In this document: in pieces, positions 56,233-64,000 of the stretch
How positions within the stretch are numbered: position 1 is the stretch's first letter
Layout: each line of letters starts with the position of its first letter
Assembly: GCA_024811115.1 (NCBI GenBank)
Contig: JAKOGH010000649.1
Location: 248,001 to 312,000 of the forward strand
Direction of reading: 5' to 3'
DNA from: Terana coerulea
Taxonomy: Eukaryota; Basidiomycota; Agaricomycetes; Polyporales; Phanerochaetaceae
Length of the DNA stretch: 64,000 nt
The notes under the pieces: model-generated
The model's database searches: none
The model's input: only the letters and a program-made list of their open reading frames with translations
Told to the model about the DNA's origin: nothing
Translations under genes and position numbers: made by a program

Positions 56233-57262
56233 ATGTCCTACGGCGGTGGCGTACGTCTCAGCTTCAGCGACCGCTGGCACCCCAGGCTCAAACTGACTTG
56301 GGATTACAGTATGGCGGTGGTGGAGGAGGATACGGCGGCGGAGGGTACGGCGGCGGAGGTCCTGGCGGAGGGTACGGCGGACCCCCTGGTGGAGGATACG
56401 GAGGTAGCGCACCTCCTTACGGTGGCCCAGGCGGTGGAGGGCCAGGTGGATTCACCGGTGGACCCCCCGCAGGACCGCCCCCTGGTGCTGACCCTCAGTG
56501 AGTTATACCTTCCTGGCTAGAGGGGTTCTGCTGATCCCGAGACCGTGATATTAAGGCTTTGGAACTGGTTCACTGCTGTTGACACCGACAGATCTGGCCA
56601 GATTTCTGCTCATGAACTGCGTACGTCCGGCTTCGAATACCATCCGCTGAGCAAGGTTGAACATATTGTCTTCATGCAGAAAGAGCTTTGATCAACGGAG
56701 ATTGGTCTGGTGAGTGTTCGCAGCTTCCGCAAAGGCAATCCCATGCTGAAGTAGGCAATCTCTAGCCTTCGATCTCGATACCGTCAAGCTGCTCATGACC
56801 ATCTTCGACACGGACCGCAGCGGTACCGTCGGCTTCAACGAGTTCGCCGGCCTCTGGAAGTACGTCAAGGACTGGCAGAACGTCTTCCGCCACTTCGACC
56901 GCGACCGCTCGGGCTCCATCGACGGCCAGGAGCTCTCGCAGGCCCTCTGACCCAGTTTGGCTACAACCTCTCGCCGCCACTGATGCACCTCCTCGAGGCC
57001 AAATACGGTACGCCCACTTCTCTCGGCTTCCGTCGGATGCGTCGCTAATTGAGCTACCCGTGGAGGGGTAGATGTTCGTCAAGCCTCCGGAGTCGCGATG
57101 CCCGGCAGCGCACCCCCCGGTATCTCGTTCGACCGCTTCGTGCGCGCGTGCGTCGTGATCAAGACCCTCACGGAGTCGTTCCAGCGGCTCGACACCGACC
57201 GCGACGGCTGGATCCAGATCAACTATGACCAGTTCATGCAGACCGTGCTCAGCGCGCCCTAA
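56233..57262 (+). CDS. penta-EF-hand calcium-binding protein (ALG-2/PEF1 type), frame-broken
   Basis: An 18-nt first coding exon (MSYGGG) is spliced to a long Gly/Tyr/Pro-rich head (YGGGGGGYGGGG...PPAGPPPGADPQ), typical of PEF proteins. Then come EF-hands: VDTDRSGQISAHEL, FDTDRSGTVGFNEF and FDRDRSGSIDGQEL, and a C-terminal pair ending LDTDRDGWIQINYDQFMQTVLSAP. Such proteins bind calcium and act as adaptors at membranes (yeast Pef1, human ALG-2). Introns at 56251-56308, about 56499-56554, 56632-56680, about 56709-56762 and 57007-57071 have good consensus. In EF-hand 3 the sequence GCCCTCTGACC reads QAL then TGA (56948-56950). Two extra bases (a repeated CT) interrupt the expected continuation QALTQFGYNLSPP, which is present in the shifted frame. 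As given the protein would stop after EF-hand 3 and lose the dimerisation part. A sequencing or assembly error is possible. Confidence 0.82.
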
Positions 57263-58002
57263 GCTATCGTTATTTAGGCCCACGAGAAATTGAAGATGGT
57301 TATTATTCCCTTGACCCGCGAACGACCAAGAAATATGTACAACTGGACAAGAGAACGAGGTTACTTGTGTACTTGTATCGCCTAGCTATGTCCTATTGCT
57401 ACATATCATACCTTGCACACTGAATCTCACGCTTTGCTCAATGATGACTGTCGTTGTCGGTGAATCAATTGAGAAGAGTTCTCTCGGCATCTCACTGAGA
57501 TCACAGCTTTGAATCGGGACATAGGTGATCCTGTTCTGAAGGCTATGACCTAACCCTCTGCATATATAATCAATGCGAGCTGTTGCCCGTCAACCACTGT
57601 TCAGATGACAAGTGCTGGGGACGGGCCTGTGGAGCGACAGCAAGTAGGTCCGGTCAAAGTATCATTGACAGATGTACGCATGCACAACAAAGGCTCCCTC
57701 ACCGACGAATAGCATGCACCCAATTCAAGGTTTGTGCTTTCATCGTGATAAACAACGTCTGTAGACTGACGAACAGATATTGATGCAGAATTCGGCCTCT
57801 CGGGTATCGCACAATGAAGGCAATTATACTCTACATGTGTGCGTTATACGTGTACCTTGATCACGCCTTACTAAAGTATTAAGGCACGGCTCGCGCCACA
57901 CGAGGGGCTATAGTGTATCAACATCTTGTTTGCGATGAGTATATAACTGGCTTCAACTCACCCGGTCTCACTGACCTCCACCTCTCTCTTCAAAAGTACA
58001 GA
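57263..58002. other. intergenic, no gene seen
   Basis: AT-rich spacer between tandem plus-strand genes. A TATATAA motif lies near 57939, about 60 bases before the next ATG, and likely serves that gene. No open frame of note. Confidence 0.5.
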
Positions 58003-59863
58003 ATGTCTATCAATATAGCCACTCCAGACCTCACTAAGTACGCGTTCAACCAAACTATTCAAATTTAAGCTGAACGATCCTCAACTCTAACCAGGAAAGG
58101 CATCGAAATTCAATGGGCTTGCACCGGTTCAGCGCAAAACATCCTTATCATGATCTCTCCTTACTCATCAAGCATGACAACAGGCCTCGTAATATACGAC
58201 TACCTTTTGACGTTTCCGCAAGAAGTGACATCGATATGGAAACGGAAGCTAACGGGAGCATCATTCCTGTTCATTGTGAATTGTTACGCTTTATTGCTGT
58301 ACCAAGCTGCCAGCATATGGCTCCTTGTGAAGACAACCCCTGTGCCACTAGTCACGTTCGTGTCAGTGCCCGGGAACGATGAGCCACATCTTGTAAGTCC
58401 CCTGCTTGCATAGAACTGCATGTTAGCACTGCTGAATTATGGCAGATTATCACGTACGGAAATATCATAAAGATCAATTGCGGCCTGTGTTTTGACAACG
58501 TTATCATACATAGATTAAACGTTGTCTTCCACGCGAGCCAATGGTTCAGGATTATGATATATATTGCGTCTGCAAGTAAGTTGCTATGCCACGTAGTAAA
58601 ATGCACAATGGCTCATCCTTCTGGGCAAACAGTTTTTGTACACTGCGCTTGTATGCACTGCACACAAAAAGTCTCAAAGTCTTCTCAGGAGTGTTGATTG
58701 CTGGCATGATCAATCCTATAATCAGTATCGTGCGTACTATATGATTTAGCGTGCCAAACTAAGAGAAGGCTGACGCTTGTGAAGGTGGCCTTGTCCTGTG
58801 TAAAATATAGTAAGCCGCCGTTTGGGCTAATGATCCTCTCAACAAATGTGTCCCTTGGTATATTCTTCGAGTTCCTGTGCGCATCAATATGCACTGCCTG
58901 CTAATGCATCAAGTTGTGCTAATATGGGCCGCTGTAGATGTGAGCCCCGTGAACATAGACACAGAACAACAACCTGATTATACCTCTGTTTTAGCCCCCT
59001 TGCAGATGGCAACTACCATCCTGTTGGAATCTGCAGTGCTCTATATGACCTGGAGAAAAGCTAAGGAAGTCCACTCAGCTTTGCAACTGAGCGAATTTGG
59101 GGTGAGAAGTATAGTCTCTATTCTGCTGAGAGATGGTGAGAAAAACGAACTGCCTCAGTCGGCTTCCGCGAACAGATGATGTATTGACTGATCTTTACGC
59201 TATCGCAACTTGAAGGTACCATGATGTACATGTGAGTCTTGACCTTCTTTTTCGCTCCTTCGTCTTACCATTGCTGCGTTAGTCTGTTAATTATTCAAGC
59301 CGTCATGAATTACGTATCTGGATGGTACGTGGTGAGTGCCAAGAATTACGATTCTTGTTCCTCTTCGTAATAGCAAGTCCACTAGGACGACTCCAGCTTT
59401 GTCCTGATGACGGACATGTAAGTCTGAGCTGCCTTGTATTTCCCTGGTTAGGCTAACACCAGCATTCTTGGGACATTCTGGTAGATTGGTTTCAATTTGC
59501 CTCTCACGGTTCATCATGAGCCTTCGGATGATTTATCTCCCGCAAGCCTCGGTGACGATCGGCCAAACAACCTCTATACGATTCGCAATCGACCGTGTAG
59601 TCGGGAACTTAGGTGCCTCACTTAACCTTGGCCTAGACGACGAAGATGTGCGCGACCACGACGGTGGCGAGCCTGACGAAGTCGCGGATGTGTCCGATGA
59701 CCCGATGAAAGCAGGCATACTGGCGGACTTTGGCCATCGTCACAAGGCTGGAGAGGAGAGGGATGTTGGTGTCTCCGACACCCCTGAGCATCTACAGCGG
59801 CGCAGTTTTCATTCACGTCGGGTACAATCTGAGAGGAACCCTCAGTTTTTGTACACACTTTGA
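58003..59863 (+). CDS. DUF6533 family multi-span membrane protein
   Basis: The start MSINIATPDLTK is a 35-nt first exon spliced to KGIEIQWACTGSAQNILIMISPYSSS. Then comes the basidiomycete DUF6533 signature: LVIYDYLLTFPQEVTSIWKRKLTGASFLFIVNCYALLLY. Further exons give successive hydrophobic helices: NVVFHASQWFRIMIYIASA, LRLYALHTKSLKVFSGVLIAGMINPIISI, KPPFGLMILSTNVSLGIFFEF, QMATTILLESAVLYMTWRKA, and a short LLIIQAVMNYVSGWYV. This totals six or seven predicted membrane spans. The C terminus resumes at VSICLSRFIMSLRMIYLPQASV and ends at 59863 after an acidic/Arg tail. About eight introns; those between 58880 and 59480 are approximate. The family is expanded in mushroom-forming fungi and has no known biochemical role. 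Confidence 0.75.
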
Positions 59864-60688
59864 GCATATACGGTACAGTAGCGCATATTAACGTAGTGAG
59901 CAGACCCGGTTTCATGCAACTATGAGCATCGCTGAAATTCATTCCGTCCTGCTGACCTAGTAAGGTAGGTATATACTTGAATGGTCTGCAAAGGCTTAAT
60001 CAAGTAGGCATGTACAGAAGTTATGAGCCTCGCTCGCACGACCGACGACGGCCCCTCCTCATGATCGCACGTCGAAGCAGTCGACTCCAACCAACAAGAA
60101 ATGCATTTTGATCAGTGCTGCATGTGCGCCCAACGCATGTGAATTCCAGTTTCAATGATATACGAACAAACCAAGTGCAACCAAAGAATAGGGCGAGCGA
60201 AACAGAGACCATGCATGCAAAGACATGGCACGAAGGAACGAGAGCGTCCGCGTAAAGGCGTAACAGGAGACAAAGCATAAGACGCAAAAGCGAACAGGAG
60301 GCGAACATGGTAAGCAGAAAAGGCCTAAGCAAAACAACATGCTTGCATAGCAAGGCGAGAAACATAAAGAGGAGACGGTCCCGAACGAATAGTACATGAT
60401 AACAGATAAGGATAGGTGAGCGTAGGGTAGTTGTTGGCGGTGATAGTGTGCTTGGCGGCAGGGACGTGACGGTGGACGGAGTTCGTGTTTCATGGTTGCG
60501 ATGACAGGCGAATGGCGTTGCGATGATGGGTGGGATGAGATGGGAGGTAGATGAGGGATTGATTAAGCATTGGGAAATATGTCGAGTTGAGATGCTTCTA
60601 GACCATGAGAGCTTCCAGATGACCCCGAATGACCGAAGGAGACCGAAGAACGACGACCATAAAATGAAATGGCGGTGCCAGCAGAAGT
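59864..60688. other. convergent intergenic region / 3' UTR of CDH1 gene
   Basis: Lies between the DUF6533 gene (+) and the CDH1 gene (-), which end toward each other. A long minus-strand frame (60021-60899) overlaps it, but its translation is a Cys/Phe/Leu-rich chance product running antisense-frame through the CDH1 3' end. No gene called. Confidence 0.5.
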
Positions 60689-62526
60689 TCAGCGGATGAG
60701 CCTTCCGTAATCCAGCCGACTCTCTCGCCGCGTTCGGCTGTTGTCCTTCTTCGGGAATGCGTTCCAGAACCTCAGTGTCTCGTCGCCTGCACCTGTGACG
60801 ATAGTCTCGCCGTCTGGGCTCATGGCAAGGTAGAGCACTCGGTGCGTGTGTCCCGTGAGACTGGCGACCATGTCGAGTGATGGGTACTTCCAGATGCATA
60901 TCTGGTTCTGCGCCGTCGTTGAGGAGAACCCGTGCGTTGATACAAGTTCATGCGAGGTTAACGACCACGTAAGGTTACAAACCTGGTGAATGGTCAGTAC
61001 ACGTATCCAATAGCAATGTCATGGCTGACACTCACCTGACTGCCGGTGTCGAGTTCGTTCAACATATTTCCCGTAAATACGTTCCAGAAGCGTATGTGTT
61101 TGTCTGCCGTGCCTCCACCAGTGGCTAGCACGCCACTGACATGCGGGTCCCAAGCCAACGCCTTGACTGCCGCCGTGTGTTCGTGGAATTTGAACAGGGG
61201 AATGTCGGTTCCATCCTCCGTCCCACTCGTCGTCCCGCTTCCGCTTGCAGTGGTCCCTGCTCCGGCAGTGCTCGACCCAGTAGCGTTCAACGCAGGGTTG
61301 TTCCTCATCCCGGGTCTCTTTGACCCCCTCAAATCCCAAATGCACACTTTGTTGTCGTTACCTCCGCTTGCCAATAGTGCGGACGTTGGACCGCCGTCGG
61401 TGTTCCATCGTAGCCCGCACACCTCCTGCTTGTGACCTAGGGATTTCTTGAACGGTTTGACGGTAGCCTCGCGAACGTCCCGGTGGCAGATCATGCGGTC
61501 GCGAGAGCCGGAGGTGAGGATGTGAGCATTCCAGGAGAGTGCGCCTATGCGGTTTGTGTGGGCTTGTTGATAGCTGCGCTGTTTCTGTAGGGTGTGCGCG
61601 TCATATATGTGTAGCTTTCCGGAAAGTGTGCCAACCGCGAGAGTGGTGCCCTAGAATGACCAGAGGTGTTAGCTGTTTGCGTATGAGATGTATGAACGAT
61701 TTACGCACCTTCTCTACCCAGGATAGCGAACTGACGGTGTCGCTGGTGTCTGAAAGATCGCATAACTTCGAGACTTGCGCTGTATGCGCTGTCCAAAGGT
61801 ATACGCATGCACCCAGCCCAACTCCAAGTACGTTCGTACTGGACCAGTCCACCAGGTTCAGATAGAAATCGTCAGCCAACTCTGGCGCGTCCAACACACG
61901 GTACGGGGTCTTGCAGACACTGCGCAATTTCCTTCGGGGACTTTCAAGTAGCTGGCGGCTCTCTGCCCGTACTGGGCTCATGGAGTAGGCTTCGTCGTTT
62001 GGCGTGTCCAGCCGCCGCGTAGGAGTGGCGGGGTTCGACCTAGATGGAGAGTTATATGCGAATAGTCGCCGTCGTGTTGGTGTCGAGGGAGTACGGAACC
62101 TGATGCTTGGCGAACGGGTGAGATGGCACGAGTGGGTGAAGGTGGCGTGACTTCCGTCTGGAGTATCGACGCAAAAATGGAGTTGGCCTGCTCCTTCTGC
62201 GCATCCGACTCGGTAGGAATGATCCTGCTCTTGGTCGGCGTCGCGGGACGAATCTCTTCTCGTAGCTGATACGACGTTCGCATGTCACCCACTTCTCGGC
62301 TGGGTACGAAGCGGTCGCCATAGTCTTTGGGGGCCACTGCCGAGTCGGTGGCCTTTCCGCTCTCGTTGTTTGCCAGGTGCGAATCGAGCAGCGACGTAGG
62401 TGGATGGGCAATGCCAAATGTAGGTTGGGTGCGCGGCCTGTTTCTACGGCCGCGTTCTTCGTCGTTCTCTTGAGCATGAGAGGCGCGAAGCCGTTTGCCA
62501 AACGGCGAGTTCTTGAGGGAAGACAT
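60689..62526 (-). CDS. CDH1: APC/C activator CDH1 (fizzy-related WD40 protein)
   Basis: WD40 coactivator that brings substrates to the anaphase-promoting complex in late mitosis and G1. The start [16 protein letters not shown] is at 62526. Motifs: C-box DRFVPSR at about residue 71, a Ser/Pro-rich linker with many SP/TP sites (typical CDK control), [25 protein letters not shown] at the start of the propeller, and WD repeats ([52 protein letters not shown]...[89 protein letters not shown]). It ends in Leu-Ile-Arg, the IR tail that binds APC3. The wording [17 protein letters not shown] points to CDH1/Ste9 rather than CDC20. A Ser/Thr/Gly insert ([21 protein letters not shown]) sits between blades, near 61250. 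Introns at about 62044, 61706-61650 and 61034-60982. Confidence 0.92.
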
Positions 62527-63483
62527 AGTGTGTAGGGGCCGTCTGATGCGTAGAGAGTTGTGACGAAAGACCGGAGAAAATATCGTTTAAATGGGTTAGG
62601 CACGGATTTGAGGCGGGGTAGAGCGTGAAATGTCGTGAGGCTGGCGGATGGAGGAGGAGGGCAAGGCGCGTTCAAACAACCGCGGCTGGAACCCCGCGTC
62701 GCGTGTTACGTAAGATCACAAATACAGCCTCCGTTGAACTCCGAAGTGGCTCCCATCATCCGCATCAGCTCCGTCTGAATTGTGGCCTCCGTGAGCCTCT
62801 CAGTCTGACTCTTAGACTTGCGCTCGCCTTGTCTTGAGAAACCCGGGACACGTCTCAGAGACCGTTACTCTTATTACAGCTACATTCTTTCTCTTAACTT
62901 GCTTCACGTCGAGAGAACAGGCGACGCATGGGCTGCGAACGCGACAGCCACACTCGGAGGAAACCCTCGTATCCCTCGTACCCCACGTAGTACAGAGCTC
63001 CTAGAGGAGTGAACATATCAACTATCTGCTGCTCTATAAGCCTGTGCTATGGTCGCACCGCCAAGAAAGGTTCTGTGAACTCGCTGTGACTGAACGCGAT
63101 CCACGGCCCCATTTGGCCAACAAGAGCCGGATCTCAAGTTTCACCGTTAGCATTCCTTGCCGGATCATTCGAGTACTCCTGTAAGCAAGCTCTTGTTGTG
63201 CACTCCAAATTTTATCTGAATACGCCACCTTTCAGAATAGGCCACTGAGCGTCGGTCTGCCTCGATCGCTCAGTATTCTTGTCTTATTTATAAGGCCCGG
63301 GCATCCTACAACCCGAGAATATCTCGTTGTACGAACAATCATCGAGCTCTATAGGCATAAAGAATACCGTCTTCTCGCAGATGGGGCCCTACAAGTGTTT
63401 CGACCGCATATGTCAAGATAAGCAGTAGAGAGGAAACTGCACCTTGGTCGACCTGTCCAAACTGCACATCGTAACGTTGAGAG
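62527..63483. other. divergent promoter region
   Basis: Upstream region shared by CDH1 (-) and the partial gene at the right edge (+). A TATTTATAAGG motif near 63285-63295 may serve the latter. Nothing else recognised. Confidence 0.45.
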
Positions 63484-64000
63484 ATGGAACCTGGTACGCA
63501 TGCACGTGACGTTGAGACTCAAAAGCACGCTCACCAGATCTCAGTCTACCACGTCATTCACTCGCTGGCTCGCTTGCTCAAGCTACCGTTCGTATGCCTA
63601 CGACGCATATACAGACCAATTCCAACCATACTGGGCTTACTCGGGGACATTGGTCGCCACTCCCACTTGCTTTTCGACAAGACGCCGGAAGAGAAGTTCG
63701 CGCTAGCCCGGGAGAGAGTCCACCGAGACCGGAGCTCAGCAGGCACTATCAGGCATTTCGGTGTTGGAAAGTACCACATGCAAGGCGATGTTATTGTCTT
63801 CGAGGAAGACCAGTCGACTTTTGGGGGCTCTCGACCGTGAGTGTTACGGACTCTTCCTCAATATTGTTACTTATTCAATCTCAGTGAGATTCTGTTCAAG
63901 TGGTGCAAAAGCGCAGAAGATTTGGATACGAATACCTACATGTACACCCGTGAAGACTTACGGAAGACAACAAAGTTTGCCTCGGAGAAGTCGGGACTAT
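63484..64000 (+). CDS. partial unrecognised gene, runs off the right edge
   Basis: The start MEPGTHARDVETQKHAHQIS at 63484 leads to a hydrophobic stretch (VIHSLARLLKLPFVCL...PIPTILGLLGDIGRHSHLLF), then KTPEEKFALARERVHRDR and GKYHMQGDVIVFEEDQSTFGGSRP. A GTGAGT donor at about 63838 and an acceptor at about 63883 join it in frame to EILFKWCKSAEDLDTNTYMYTREDLRKTTKFASEKSGL at the window end. No domain recognised. It is a real-looking spliced gene, 5' part only. Confidence 0.5.

Noticed and set aside
60021..60899. A 292-residue minus-strand frame with hydrophobic Cys/Leu/Phe-rich segments
   Set aside because: It overlaps the CDH1 3' end in another frame and has no ATG-supported or spliced relation to any family. 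The composition is that of AT/GC-skewed UTR sequence.

Overview
The window is nuclear DNA from a mushroom-forming basidiomycete (Agaricomycetes-type fungus). The evidence is gene-dense DNA with many short introns (about 48 to 60 nt, GTRNGT donors, CAG/TAG acceptors, some with near-perfect TACTAAC branch sites), genes on both strands with short intergenic gaps, a lineage-typical DUF6533 membrane protein, an F-box protein of basidiomycete style, and a decayed Ty3/gypsy LTR retrotransposon. No bacterial, phage or plasmid feature is seen. Most genes must be joined across introns; I did this by eye from splice consensus, frame and family motifs, so exon borders are good in conserved genes and approximate elsewhere.

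Layout. 0.87-2.15 kb: a single-pass membrane protein whose ATG is its whole first coding exon. 2.15-11.2 kb: a repeat-rich, degenerate island with an inactivated Ty3/gypsy element (3.8-8.4 kb), two LTR-like copies in inverted orientation, a membrane/coiled-coil pseudogene killed by C-to-T nonsense changes, and a possible solo LTR. 12.2-14.4 kb (-): a C2H2 zinc-finger protein with an internally duplicated exon-intron unit. 15.4-17.4 kb (+): a cyclopropane-fatty-acyl-phospholipid synthase-like methyltransferase whose conserved motif can only be assembled through a one-nucleotide exon. 17.9-24.9 kb (+): a very large BEM2-like RasGEF-like/PH/RhoGAP protein. 26.1-27.8 kb (+): a NAPE-PLD/FMP30-like metallo-beta-lactamase-fold hydrolase. 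28.2-30.7 kb (+): a WG/GW-repeat protein. 31.2-33.1 kb (-): a MYND zinc-finger protein. 34.0-34.8 kb (-): a membrane/coiled-coil protein with a broken partial copy beside it. 35.5-37.4 kb (+): a soluble tandem ABC ATPase. 37.5-41.0 kb (-): a vacuolar M28 protease of the PFF1 type. 41.3-43.3 kb (-): CCT8. 43.6-45.3 kb (+): an SDR-fold membrane protein. 45.6-47.2 kb (-): a protein with ubiquitin/SUMO-like regions. 47.4-47.9 kb (-): a small unknown gene, head to head with a frame-broken F-box gene (48.0-49.3 kb, +). 49.4-52.0 kb (-): an unrecognised multi-exon gene. 52.8-55.8 kb (+): SPT7 of the SAGA complex. 56.2-57.3 kb (+): a penta-EF-hand protein. 58.0-59.9 kb (+): a DUF6533 membrane protein. 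60.7-62.5 kb (-): the APC/C activator CDH1. From 63.5 kb (+): the start of a gene that runs off the window.

The genes are mostly unrelated housekeeping and lineage-specific genes; I see no secondary-metabolite cluster or defence island. The strongest unusual signal is the one-nucleotide micro-exon in the cyclopropane synthase gene. Others are the inverted LTR arrangement with transition-biased decay, the intragenic duplication in the zinc-finger gene, a short repeat shared by two promoters, the WG/GW protein, and several apparent small frame breaks in otherwise conserved genes, which may be biology or assembly error.
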